DNA of 64,000 nucleotides, taken from positions 1,853,541-1,917,540 of the forward strand of contig NZ_CDMW01000001.1 of the NCBI RefSeq assembly GCF_001078705.1, given 5' to 3'. Under the pieces are notes generated by a model that was not told the DNA's origin, ran no database searches, and saw only the letters and a list, made by a program, of their open reading frames with translations. This document shows, piece by piece, positions 37,258 through 45,906 of the stretch. Position 1 is the first letter of the stretch. Each line of letters begins with the position of its first letter. The position numbers and the translations under genes are program-made. The stretch is from Streptococcus sanguinis. GTDB taxonomy: Bacteria > Bacillota > Bacilli > Lactobacillales > Streptococcaceae.

Positions 37258-38022
37258 TTACCTTTCTAGTTCCTTTGCTATTGTCAAAGCGATAGTGAAA
37301 AAAGTCATGGCATCAGCTGTCCGCTCTTCATGGCGGGCATCCCAGGTTCGATTATGATGATCCACATAGTCAGCTGTGTAGAAGAACTGATAGACCTTGC
37401 TCTTGCGAAATTGACTCCAAGCCATGATAGCTGAAGCTTCCATATCCACCACTTTGGCTCCGGCTGCCAAGCGACGCTTGACCTTATCAGGTGTTTCCCG
37501 ATAAAAGGCATCCGTCGTCCAAGACTTAGTACGGATATGCTCGATATCGTGCTTGTCAAAGATGGCTTCCAGCTCAACCAGCAGAGACTCGTCATAGGCT
37601 ACTTCGTCACCCAGTGGGGCATAGTGATAGCTAGTTCCTTCATCTCGCAAAGCGGCTGCAGGCAGGATGATCTTATCCGCCTCAATTGAGCGGTCCAAAA
37701 CGCCACAGGAACCTAGAATGATGAAATTCGTGAAGCCTCTGGCCGCTAACTCCTCCAGCTGGCCGACTATCATGGGAGCCCCAATCGGAGCCAACATAAC
37801 TGCTAGCTTGCTAGGTCCTTGGCCATAAATATACCATGGATGCTGTCCGTTTATGCTTTTCAAATAGCCTCCTGGATAGACTGCTTCTGACTCAATCAAA
37901 CGTTTCAGAATTTCCCCATTAAAGGACAGGATGATGGTTTCACACACTTCACCCTTGTCATGGACTGGCTTTTCAGTTGGCTCAATGACTGCTGCTACAT
38001 CTTCAAATTCCTCTAATAGCAT
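37258..38022 (-). CDS. Nucleoside phosphorylase family protein
   Basis: 254 aa, PNP/UDP phosphorylase superfamily: IGAPMIVGQLEELAARGF, ILGSCGVLD (phosphate/substrate loop) and VDMEASAIMAWSQF with the family Glu for ribose. Cleaves nucleosides or related compounds with phosphate. It lies 13 bp after the YdeI-like gene and 9 bp before the reductase-like gene. Exact nucleoside not predictable. Confidence 0.9.
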   Translation of the reverse strand: MLLEEFEDVAAVIEPTEKPVHDKGEVCETIILSFNGEILKRLIESEAVYPGGYLKSINGQHPWYIYGQGPSKLAVMLAPIGAPMIVGQLEELAARGFTNFIILGSCGVLDRSIEADKIILPAAALRDEGTSYHYAPLGDEVAYDESLLVELEAIFDKHDIEHIRTKSWTTDAFYRETPDKVKRRLAAGAKVVDMEASAIMAWSQFRKSKVYQFFYTADYVDHHNRTWDARHEERTADAMTFFTIALTIAKELER

Positions 38023-38035
38023 AGGTTCTCTTTCT

Positions 38036-38236
38036 TTAAGGCTTCAGCAAATCCGTCTTCATTTTATTTAGGCGGCGCAGCTTGGTCTCATCTTTTTTTG
38101 CTTCACTGATATAGCGAGCCCATTCGCGCTGGTGGCTAGGCGGCAGTTTGGTAAAACGCTCCTTGGCAGAACCGTCCAAACCTTCTTTCAGTTCAAGGAT
38201 TACCTGGTTCAAAATAGCATCTGATAAATCTGACAT
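38036..38236 (-). CDS. YdeI/OmpD-associated small protein
   Basis: 66 aa from ATG 38236 with GGAGG 7 nt upstream; the longer frame lacks a ribosome site. PPSHQREWARYISEAKKDETKLRRLNKM matches the C-terminal helix-turn block of the YdeI family (split here by its own length limit). It is shorter than full YdeI proteins, so it is a stand-alone tail domain. Function unknown. Confidence 0.78.
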   Translation of the reverse strand: MSDLSDAILNQVILELKEGLDGSAKERFTKLPPSHQREWARYISEAKKDETKLRRLNKMKTDLLKP

Positions 38237-38284
38237 GTCGGTTCCTCCTGTCATATTTTACTTAGGTAACTTTGCCAACCTTTT

Positions 38285-38902
38285 CTACAGACTTGACGAA
38301 TGGTGGCTGGCTTCACGGGCATGCTCTAGCTTGTCTAGATAGTATTCCCGCTTCTCCTCTACCTCGTGAATGGTTGGCTCGTCTTTCTCACCGTGGACAC
38401 GGACAATCTTCGCTGGTACACCAACAACTGTCACATCACTTGGAACATCCGCCACTACAACTGCACCGGCTCCGACCTTGGCTTTCTCGCCAATCTCAAT
38501 TGGTCCGATGACTTGAGCATGGGCAGAGACCAAGGCACCCCGACGCACGGTCGGATGCCGTTTGCCTGTATCCTTGCCAGTACCGCCCAGGGTCACACCG
38601 TGGTAAAGCATGGCCCCCTTCTCCACAATGGCCGTTTCTCCAATCACCAGGCCACTGCCATGGTCAATAAAGACACCTGACTCAATCTGAGCGCCGGGAT
38701 GAATCTCAATCTGGGTCCAGAAACGCCAGAATTGACTGTGCATGCGCGCCAGCAGCTTGAAGCCGTTCCGCCACAAAAAATGTGAGAGGCGGTGGGCCGC
38801 CAAAGCTTTGATGCCTGGATAGGTTAGCAAGACTTCCAGCGACGTTCGTGCCGCCGGGTCATTTTCCTTTACGATATCAATGGATTCCTTCCACCAACCC
38901 AT
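38285..38902 (-). CDS. cysE: Serine O-acetyltransferase
   Basis: 205 aa. An N-terminal helical domain (residues 1-60) is followed by the left-handed beta-helix with hexapeptide repeats (IHPGAQIESGVFIDHGSG, GAVVVADVPSDVTVVG). Catalytic His is in DHGSG and HPTVRRG. It makes O-acetylserine for cysteine synthesis, with cysS nearby. It follows pnp by 91 bp. Confidence 0.97.
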   Translation of the reverse strand: MGWWKESIDIVKENDPAARTSLEVLLTYPGIKALAAHRLSHFLWRNGFKLLARMHSQFWRFWTQIEIHPGAQIESGVFIDHGSGLVIGETAIVEKGAMLYHGVTLGGTGKDTGKRHPTVRRGALVSAHAQVIGPIEIGEKAKVGAGAVVVADVPSDVTVVGVPAKIVRVHGEKDEPTIHEVEEKREYYLDKLEHAREASHHSSSL

Positions 38903-38993
38903 GCTAGCCTCCTTCCTTCTCTAAACAAGGAGAGACGAGAACTAGGCTCGCCTCTGCCGATTTCTGATGAGGTCCACAGGGATGAGCGACCTC

Positions 38994-41195
38994 TTATTCT
39001 TCTGTTTTAGGGATTTCTTGATGGTCCTTATAACCCTTGTGCTCCTTGCGCGGATGATGTCCCTTGTCATGATGATGTTTCGGCTTATCAGACTTTGGCG
39101 GACGTGGCAGCAATACTTTCATGGAAGCATCTACCCGACCTTTGGCATCAATCTTGATAACCTTAACATCCACTTCATCACCGATTTGTACAACATCTTC
39201 GACGTTGTTGGTCCGAGTCCAAGCCAGCTCTGAGATGTGAACCAGTGCATCTGTCTTGTCAAAGAGATTGACAAAGGCACCGAATTTCTCAATCCGAACA
39301 ACCTTGGCATGGTAAACTTCGTCCACTTTTGCTTCGCGGACCAAGCCAGCAATGATTTCCTTGGCACGATTAATCGCGTCTTGGTCGCTAGAGTAGATAG
39401 ATACATTGCCCTCTTCATCAATGTCAATCTTGACACCGGTTTCAGCGATAATCTTGTCGATGGTTTCCCCACCTTTTCCGATAACAATCTTAATCTTATC
39501 CACATCAATCTTGATGGTGTCAATTTTCGGAGCAGTTGGAGCCAACTCAGGACGTGGAGCTGGAATCGTCGCTTCAATCAAGTCAAGGATTTCAAAGCGG
39601 GCTTTCTTAGCCTGAGCCAGAGCTTCTGTCAAGATTTCTGCAGTAATTCCTTCAATCTTGATATCCATTTGCAGGGCGGTAATCCCTTCACGGGTACCAG
39701 CTACCTTAAAGTCCATATCGCCAAAGTGGTCTTCCAAACCTTGAATGTCCGTCAGAACTGTGTAGTTGCTGCCATCTGAAATCAAGCCCATAGCAATTCC
39801 GGCAACCGGAGCCTTAATCGGCACACCTCCGGCCATCAGAGCCAAAGTGCCCGCACAGATAGAGGCTTGGGAGGATGAACCGTTTGACTCCAAGACTTCT
39901 GCTACCAGACGAATCGCGTACGGAAACTCTTCCAAGCTAGGCAAGACTTGCTCCAAGGCACGTTCCCCAAGAGCACCGTGTCCAATTTCACGACGGCCAG
40001 GAGCCCCATAACGGCCTGTTTCACCGACAGAATATTGCGGGAAATTATAGTGGTGCATGAAGCGTTTCTTGTATTCTGGATCCAAACCGTCAACGATTTG
40101 TGTTTCCCCCATTGGTGCCAGAGTCAGGACAGATAAGGCCTGGGTTTGCCCGCGAGTAAAGAGACCAGAACCATGCACGCGCGGCAGGTAATCCACTTCT
40201 GCATCCAGCGGACGGATTTCATCAACCTTACGACCGTCAGGACGGATCTTATCTTCAGTAATCAAACGGCGCACTTCCGCATGCTCCATTTGCTCCAAGA
40301 TTTCAGCCACATCACGCATAATACGGTCGAATTCTTCGTGGTCCGCGTATTTCTCTTCATAGACTGCTGTAACTTGGTCTTTGACGGCCTGAGTCGCGGC
40401 TTCACGCGCCAGCTTTTCTTCTACCTGAACAGCCTTTTGCAAGTCGCTGTTGTAGGCTGCGATAATCTCTGCCTGCAGCTCTTCATCAACATGCAGCAAT
40501 TCTACTTCTGCTTTTTCCTTGCCGACTGCTGCGACAATTTCTTCTTGGAAGGCAATCAATTCTTTGACTGCTTCATGCCCTTTGAGAAGAGCTTCCAACA
40601 TGATATCTTCAGACAGTTCCTTAGCTCCGGATTCTACCATGTTGATAGCATCTTTGGTACCAGCCACTGTCAGTTCCAAAAGCGAAACTTCTTTTTGTTC
40701 CTTGCTAGGGTTGATGATAAATTCACCATCTATATAGCCGACCTGAACTCCTGCGATAGGGCCGTTAAAAGGAATATCTGAGATAGAAAGAGCCAGAGAG
40801 CTACCGAACATAGCAGCCATTTGAGGCGAAGCATCTTCGTCATAAGAAAGAACGGTATTGATAACCTGAACTTCATTGCGGAAACCTTCCGCAAACATAG
40901 GACGAATCGGACGGTCAATCAAGCGAGCAGTCAAAGTCGCATCTGTTGACGGACGGCCTTCGCGCTTGTTAAAGCCACCAGGATATTTCCCAGCCGCATA
41001 CATTTTTTCCTCATAGTTGACCTGTAATGGGAAAAAGTCACCAGTAGCCATCTTTTTGGACATGGTTGCCGCAGTTAAAACGGTACTTTCTCCATATCGA
41101 ACAACGGCGCTGCCATTTGCCTGTTTTGCAACCTGACCGGTTTCAACTACCAACTCACGGCCTGCAAAAATAGTTTTAAAAACTTGTTTTGTCAT
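38994..41195 (-). CDS. pnp: Polyribonucleotide nucleotidyltransferase (PNPase)
   Basis: 733 aa. Two RNase PH domains (first from about residue 1, second with [13 protein letters not shown] and [16 protein letters not shown]) flank a helical region. A KH domain ([17 protein letters not shown]) and an S1 domain ([20 protein letters not shown]) follow, and the tail is His/Lys-rich (KHHHDKGHH). A 3'-5' phosphorolytic exoribonuclease of the RNA degradosome. pnp and rpsO, normally neighbours, are about 10 kb apart here. Confidence 0.98.
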   Translation of the reverse strand: MTKQVFKTIFAGRELVVETGQVAKQANGSAVVRYGESTVLTAATMSKKMATGDFFPLQVNYEEKMYAAGKYPGGFNKREGRPSTDATLTARLIDRPIRPMFAEGFRNEVQVINTVLSYDEDASPQMAAMFGSSLALSISDIPFNGPIAGVQVGYIDGEFIINPSKEQKEVSLLELTVAGTKDAINMVESGAKELSEDIMLEALLKGHEAVKELIAFQEEIVAAVGKEKAEVELLHVDEELQAEIIAAYNSDLQKAVQVEEKLAREAATQAVKDQVTAVYEEKYADHEEFDRIMRDVAEILEQMEHAEVRRLITEDKIRPDGRKVDEIRPLDAEVDYLPRVHGSGLFTRGQTQALSVLTLAPMGETQIVDGLDPEYKKRFMHHYNFPQYSVGETGRYGAPGRREIGHGALGERALEQVLPSLEEFPYAIRLVAEVLESNGSSSQASICAGTLALMAGGVPIKAPVAGIAMGLISDGSNYTVLTDIQGLEDHFGDMDFKVAGTREGITALQMDIKIEGITAEILTEALAQAKKARFEILDLIEATIPAPRPELAPTAPKIDTIKIDVDKIKIVIGKGGETIDKIIAETGVKIDIDEEGNVSIYSSDQDAINRAKEIIAGLVREAKVDEVYHAKVVRIEKFGAFVNLFDKTDALVHISELAWTRTNNVEDVVQIGDEVDVKVIKIDAKGRVDASMKVLLPRPPKSDKPKHHHDKGHHPRKEHKGYKDHQEIPKTEE

Positions 41196-41281
41196 AAAGA
41201 CTCCTTGCCGAGCACATGCTCAAATTTTTTCATACGCCTTGGCTACAAAGATCAAGATATTAAGCCCGTCAAAAGCAACGT

Positions 41282-41335
41282 AAAAATAGGAAAGCGAGCG
41301 ACGGAGCGACTGCTCCTAGATAGATTTATCTTTTT
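41282..41335. repeat. Hairpin-forming intergenic repeat, copy 2
   Basis: Shares with 943-997 the ordered blocks AAAAATAGGAAA, GACGGAGCGA, TGCTCCTAG, GATTT and a T run. The inner GGAGC/GCTCC stem is perfect. It lies in the pnp 5' region, as copy 1 lies before dnaJ. Confidence 0.6.
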
Positions 41336-41481
41336 CTACAGAGTTGGAGGCGTGTTCAATTCTCAAGATACTAAAGGGCGGTTCAACTTAGCTTTAATTT
41401 CATGCCCTTAGTAGCTTATTATATCCTCATCTTTGTATCAAGCACGTACAGACCTTATTTTACCACAATTTCAGGCAAAAG

Positions 41482-41504
41482 AAAAAGGCTTAGACAGCCT
41501 TTTT
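41482..41504. terminator. Bidirectional terminator hairpin
   Basis: AAAAAGGCT-TAGAC-AGCCTTTTT: a 9-bp perfect stem with a 5-nt loop. It lies between the pnp leader and the gene remnant and may insulate pnp from the defence island. Confidence 0.8.
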
Positions 41505-41659
41505 AAATGAATATCTTGAATCTACATATTTTTAGATTTTAGAGCCAGTTATAGTTCTCCACAAGGATTAAAGCTAATCAATTGTTTCTCGGCTAACGGA
41601 TTAAGACGAACTTAGAGTCGTATAATAAAAAAGAGCCCTAATAGAACTACGGTTACAGA

Positions 41660-41897
41660 TTATTCAAATTTTGATTCATTTGCGTCATTGGCAGGTTTCA
41701 TATTGATTTGGAAAAGATTCGCAATGTTTTCTTTATCAATCGTAGCTTTTCCTTTACTATCTACTTTAATAGCAAGGTAATTGATATATGTTCAGGAATA
41801 ACTTGATGTTCATCACTTGCGACAATTAGGATTCTATGTATATCATGGCTAAAGTAATTGAATTTTTGCTTTTCCAAGGAAGAACTATCCTTTAAAA
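41660..41897 (-). pseudogene. Frameshifted gene fragment downstream of the smaller RT
   Basis: On the minus strand a reading frame FLKDSSSLEKQKFNYFSHD..EHQVIPEHISI ends in a stop, and the next frame continues with IKVDSKGKATIDKENIANLF..NESKFE and a TAA at 41660. Together they look like the C-terminal about 75 residues of one protein broken by a frameshift and truncated upstream. I do not recognise the family. It shares the AT-rich composition and orientation of the neighbouring reverse transcriptase gene. Confidence 0.5.
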
Positions 41898-41960
41898 ATC
41901 AAAAGTTGATTCACTTAGAATTTATTAAGAACAATAAGAATGATTTGGAAAAGAAGGAAA

Positions 41961-41984
41961 GAAAAAAAGAGAGCCTGAGCTCTC
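41961..41984 (-). terminator. Terminator of the 410-aa reverse transcriptase gene
   Basis: Minus-strand GAGAGC-TCAG-GCTCTC followed by seven T, beginning 8 bp after the stop codon. Confidence 0.9.
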
Positions 41985-41991
41985 AGTTAAA

Positions 41992-43224
41992 TTAACGAAT
42001 TCGTAAGCTTTTCATAATCTGTATTTGTAAATTATATCTATATAAGCTATCGTTACTTCGTGTAATTGAAAAACATCCAATACGCTGAGCAATTTCTTCT
42101 AACTTTGAAATTGAATACTTAGTATAAGTTACCCTCTTTTTGAGTAAAAGTAATATATCATCAGTATCAGAAAATTGGTTAAGAATAATTCTTCCTTTAG
42201 AACTTGAATTAACAGTAAACAAACTGAATAAGAGTGCAGTCTGTTCCGAGGTAAATTGGTTTGAGTACTTCTTCCTAAAATAGTGGAATGTCCTCAAAAG
42301 ATTTTTTAGTATATTATCAGAATTGATAAACTTATAACTAAAACCAATTCCAAATTTCAACTTATGGTCAATTCCTTTTTCACCGCTGGAAGTAACTCCA
42401 TAGATCAAATTTTTTATTCTATAATAAAGAATCCAAAAATCTTTATCAGTATGGCTGGAAGAGTTATAATATTTGAAGTATCTGGTCAATCTGTTCAGAA
42501 TTTTTTTATCATACTTATTTTTAGAAATATCAATATATAACTTCTCGTCTTTTATATTAAAATTATATCCTAGATAGTCAAATTTTAGTTCATTATTAGC
42601 TAATCCATATTCATATATATCTGTCTTAGTTTCATTAGCTGATAAACTTATTTCGTTCAATAACCTAAATAATAATTTCTTCTCACTTTCCTTATTAATA
42701 GTATTATCTACAGGATAGCTTTTTACCATTAATATATCATCTACATATCTAACATAGAAAATTGGAGAAAATTTCCTCCTTATAGCATCATCAAATTCCT
42801 CTAAATAGACTTCAGATAATGCACTGGAAAAAGGCATCCCCAAAGGAACACCAGAAATGTGATTATTAAATATAAAAGATTTAATAACATCCAAACTACT
42901 ATCTTTTAACAAAGAAGATTTAACTATTTTTTTATAAAGTATATGTTTGTTAATCGAAGGAAAGAAATTGGAAATATCTGCTTTAATTACATAAAAATTC
43001 TGATTTGTAGCAGATAAACCTGATTGATTACAATAAATATTCCCTTGACTTAAAAATTGAATCAATGATTTAATAATAACATTTCTATTTGGAATAACTA
43101 GATTGAATTTATTGATCAATTCAGTATTTAAATCCTTGAATTCCGAACGTCGGGATTCATCTTTTAATTTATAAACTTGTCTCTCACCTTGGTAGATTTC
43201 TACAAATATTGAATCAAATTTCAT
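41992..43224 (-). CDS. drt3a: Putative defence reverse transcriptase, Drt3a-like (UG3 type)
   Basis: 410 aa. RT motifs in order: motif A VIKADISNFFPSIN (Asp at residue 83), motif B SGVPLGMPFSSALSE (about 124-138), catalytic YVDD at 160-163, motif D ANETKTD and motif E FDYLGYNF, then a helical thumb-like C-terminus. It lacks maturase and endonuclease domains, so it is not a group II intron protein. AGGAG lies 6 nt before the ATG. A structured RNA with a CACACACA tract is encoded directly upstream on the same strand, and a second RT gene is divergent. This pairing is what DRT type 3 has. It could also be another UG/Abi RT class; subclass needs a profile search. Confidence 0.82.
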   Translation of the reverse strand: MKFDSIFVEIYQGERQVYKLKDESRRSEFKDLNTELINKFNLVIPNRNVIIKSLIQFLSQGNIYCNQSGLSATNQNFYVIKADISNFFPSINKHILYKKIVKSSLLKDSSLDVIKSFIFNNHISGVPLGMPFSSALSEVYLEEFDDAIRRKFSPIFYVRYVDDILMVKSYPVDNTINKESEKKLLFRLLNEISLSANETKTDIYEYGLANNELKFDYLGYNFNIKDEKLYIDISKNKYDKKILNRLTRYFKYYNSSSHTDKDFWILYYRIKNLIYGVTSSGEKGIDHKLKFGIGFSYKFINSDNILKNLLRTFHYFRKKYSNQFTSEQTALLFSLFTVNSSSKGRIILNQFSDTDDILLLLKKRVTYTKYSISKLEEIAQRIGCFSITRSNDSLYRYNLQIQIMKSLRIR

Positions 43225-43239
43225 AAAATACTCCTAAAA

Positions 43240-43402
43240 TTGTAGGCAAACTGAGTAGGATAATAAAATCCTACTCTAGATAAATATCATGGTAAATTAC
43301 CGTGATATCTTAAGCTAAGCTTGAAATAATCTTTTTGTGTGTGAGAGAAAAACATCTTGTTTAACTAGTATAAAATATTTAGTTACTTCTCTTGCCTACT
43401 GC
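43240..43402 (-). ncRNA. Candidate DRT3-like template RNA
   Basis: Predicted minus-strand RNA from about 43399 to 43240. A closing stem pairs GTAGGCAA (43399-43392) with TTGCCTAC (43249-43242). Inside it: AGAGAA (43392-43387) with TTCTCT (43349-43344); AACTA/TAGTT hairpin (43384-43363); the single-stranded CACACACA tract (43343-43336); an imperfect ATATCACGG-type hairpin (43308-43284); and a perfect 9-bp GAGTAGGAT/ATCCTACTC hairpin (43276-43253). The CA tract sits directly 3' of the inner stem, a sensible place for a template. Published DRT3 systems have a conserved ACACAC template in their RNA. Structure is hand-folded. Confidence 0.72.
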
Positions 43403-43405
43403 TCT

Positions 43406-43434
43406 ATGATACAATATAAGAAACTAAAATTCAA
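43406..43434 (-). promoter_or_regulatory. Promoter of the candidate template RNA
   Basis: Minus-strand -35 TTGAAT (43434-43429) and -10 TATCAT (43411-43406), spacer 17 bp. The start is expected around 43399, just at the 5' arm of the closing stem. Confidence 0.75.
43407..43415 (+). promoter_or_regulatory. Extended -10 promoter of the 684-aa RT gene
   Basis: TG-A-TACAAT with TACAAT at 43410-43415 on the plus strand. It overlaps the -10 box of the RNA promoter on the other strand, so the two promoters cannot be occupied at once. AAGGA at 43433-43437 precedes the ATG at 43450 by 12 nt. Confidence 0.6.
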
Positions 43435-43449
43435 GGACAGATAGCAATT

Positions 43450-45504
43450 ATGAATAAAAAATACCTTAAACAAGAATGGTTTTTAACAACCGAAGTTTTA
43501 CCTTCCGAGGTTCCAACATTTTTTACAAATTTACCATTGAAAAATAATTTAAAAAATCTAATAAATTTAGTTCCGACAGATATTGAAAATTTCAACAAAA
43601 AATTCAATGAGAAGCATACCATTCCCTTAAAATATGAAATACCGAAAAATAATGGTAGTTATAGAACAATTTCTTTAATGCATCCTTCTTCACAGTTAAA
43701 ATTTCTATTTTATATTATGAAATACGAATACCTGCTAATCAACTTTCTTCAAAAGTCAAAATTCAATGTTCGTAAAGTTCAAAAAGCAAATACTATAACA
43801 TATGCAGAGAGTAAAGCTCTAGATAAAGAGCGATTAAAAATTGAACAAGATTTTGGTATTACAGGAATTAGTACTATTACAAACGAAGAATTAGATCGTT
43901 TTTTTAAAAAATATTTTACCTATAATAAGCATTATAAATTATCTGGTATCATAAACTCCCCCAGTTTTAATCGAGATAGTTTACGGTTTAGATTTTTTTC
44001 TAAGCTTGATATTCAGAATTTTTTTGGAAGTATCTATACACATTCTATTACATGGGCAATAGTTGGAGACAAACATTTAGGGAAAGACTATTCTAAGCGA
44101 AGTTTAAAGAATACATTTGCTGCTCAGTCAGATACAATACAGCAAAAAAGTAACGATAATGAAACTAATGGTATCTTGATTGGACCAGAGATAAATAGAA
44201 TAATCGCTGATATCATTCTAACACATTGTGATTACAGCATTGAAAAGAACTTAAATCATCAAAATATTCATTTCAATAAAAACTATAAAATCTATCGCTT
44301 TGTTGATGATTATTATATTTTTTCCTCAACGTATGAAATATTAGAAACTATTGAGCAGGAAATTGCCAGAGAGCTTTCAAATTTCAATTTAAAACTAAAT
44401 TTTGAAAAACACCAAATCAAAGAACAACCCTTCTCGCTATCTGATACCCCTATCATACAGTTAAAACAACTTCTTAATGTGTTTTCTAATAATCGTGAAA
44501 TAAATCAATTGAAGTTATTAAAAAATGATAATTTAGAAAAATATCTGCAACTTGAGCCCTCCTATAAACTTTCGATAACTCAGATTTTAATCAATGAGTC
44601 TGCTTGGATACAACTATACGAAACAATAAGAGATATTGTTAGCACTACCCCTAGTTCTAAAAGACGAATCACTTTATATTTTTTAAAATTTATTTCTCTG
44701 AAAATTTATGAACCAATTTTTATGGGCAGTGAAAGCACTTATTTTTTCAGATACCTTCGTACAATTTATATTGCTTTAGACGAAATAAACAATATATACT
44801 CAATACACCCTGACTCTGACACAACCAAGGCATACATTAAAACTCTAATGAAATTTAGAGCCTCGTTATCCAATTTAAGATTAATAATCAATAAGAATAA
44901 AGAAGAGTTTATAAAAAACAGTGAAAATTATCTATCAGATATTGAAAACAAAATATTCGAAAATATCTATAGAATATTGAAAAATAACTCAAATAGAATC
45001 AATAATATATCTGATTTAATTGTATATTTAAAGTCTTTTGATAAGAAATTGAGCACACAATTTTTGTGTCAACTACTAGACGAAAATCCAGAGGATTACT
45101 TTACTCTCTGTGCTGTTGGATATTATATAATCGGGAATGAAACTAGATATAGGGTCGTCTTAAAATATCTTTTTAAATCAATATTGAATTTTATCCAAAA
45201 TTACCAAACACATACAATCAGCCTTTTAGAAGATGCTAAATATTTTTATATTTTAAATGATTTTATTCATTATCCAGAATTTCAAAAACTAAAAATAAAA
45301 AGAAAATCTGCAAAAAAAATCTTACAAGAATCCAAAAATAAAGAATTAAATAAGCTAGGACAGAGCAGTATTTATTACAAAATTTTCAATCTGCTTATGG
45401 AGCAGTCTTATTATAACTGGAATCTAAAACAAATTGATTTTGAAAAATTACAAATTCAAAAAATAATCACTGATAAAAATAATTCTTCTTTTGATGATTA
45501 CTAA
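43450..45504 (+). CDS. drt3b: Putative defence reverse transcriptase, Drt3b-like (UG8/AbiA-like)
   Basis: 684 aa. N-terminal finger region with IPKNNGSYRTISLMHPSSQ (basic template-grip block). Motif A SKLDIQNFFGSIYTHSITWA (Asp187), motif B TNGILIGPEINRIIAD (about 239-254), catalytic FVDD at 284-287. From about residue 310 to the end is a long helical, Lys/Asn/Ile-rich region like the alpha-repeat domains of AbiA/AbiK/UG8 RTs. It is very AT-rich. As partner of the divergent 410-aa RT and the CA-repeat RNA it fits Drt3b, the second polymerase of DRT3. An AbiA-like single-RT system is the main alternative. Confidence 0.82.
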   Translation: MNKKYLKQEWFLTTEVLPSEVPTFFTNLPLKNNLKNLINLVPTDIENFNKKFNEKHTIPLKYEIPKNNGSYRTISLMHPSSQLKFLFYIMKYEYLLINFLQKSKFNVRKVQKANTITYAESKALDKERLKIEQDFGITGISTITNEELDRFFKKYFTYNKHYKLSGIINSPSFNRDSLRFRFFSKLDIQNFFGSIYTHSITWAIVGDKHLGKDYSKRSLKNTFAAQSDTIQQKSNDNETNGILIGPEINRIIADIILTHCDYSIEKNLNHQNIHFNKNYKIYRFVDDYYIFSSTYEILETIEQEIARELSNFNLKLNFEKHQIKEQPFSLSDTPIIQLKQLLNVFSNNREINQLKLLKNDNLEKYLQLEPSYKLSITQILINESAWIQLYETIRDIVSTTPSSKRRITLYFLKFISLKIYEPIFMGSESTYFFRYLRTIYIALDEINNIYSIHPDSDTTKAYIKTLMKFRASLSNLRLIINKNKEEFIKNSENYLSDIENKIFENIYRILKNNSNRINNISDLIVYLKSFDKKLSTQFLCQLLDENPEDYFTLCAVGYYIIGNETRYRVVLKYLFKSILNFIQNYQTHTISLLEDAKYFYILNDFIHYPEFQKLKIKRKSAKKILQESKNKELNKLGQSSIYYKIFNLLMEQSYYNWNLKQIDFEKLQIQKIITDKNNSSFDDY

Positions 45505-45906
45505 CATGATTCCAAGATTAAAAAACAATGTTAAAATGTTACCTTATGTTCGTATGGTGATATGAGTTGACTTTGAAAGATTATGTCTTTGGTAGCTTGT
45601 TTATAGCTAATCAGACATAAACTATTATTTTTATCAAAGTGAACATAAAAAGAATGCTGATAAATCAACATTCTTTTTTTATTTCAAATACTTTCTCATA
45701 ATTAGAGCGATGGTTGAAAACTGAATTTTCGTATACTAAACTCCTTAATAATATAATGCCAACTCCTAAAACATATGCTATTTTTGCATTAAATTCAATT
45801 AGAATGCTCTTTTATCAGAATTTTTTTATCACATATCTATTCTAGGCAGGACATTTTAGGTGATTTTTTGCTATACTATTTCTATATACGACAAAAGGAG
45901 TAGACT
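45505..45906. other. Gene-free stretch between the RT island and pepF
   Basis: Holds the Drt3b-like gene terminator (45647-45680), AT-rich filler without a plausible gene, and the pepF promoter (extended -10 TG-C-TATACT at 45872-45877). No direct repeat marking an island border was found by eye. Confidence 0.6.
45647..45680 (+). terminator. Terminator downstream of the 684-aa RT gene
   Basis: AGAATGCTGAT/ATCAACATTCT stem (one C-A mismatch), loop AA, followed by seven T. Confidence 0.8.

Larger units (their letters stand above)
41196..41659. other. Gene-free stretch upstream of pnp
   Basis: Contains the pnp leader, copy 2 of the hairpin repeat (41282-41335) and a perfect terminator-like hairpin (41482-41504). 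No plausible gene in either direction. The boundary between housekeeping and accessory DNA lies in or near this stretch. Confidence 0.6.

Noticed and set aside
41992-45504. Reading the RT pair as a retron or a group II intron
   Set aside because: There are two RTs, no maturase or HNH domain, and no intron domain V-like sequence. The spacer RNA has a dinucleotide template and not the paired inverted repeats of msr-msd.
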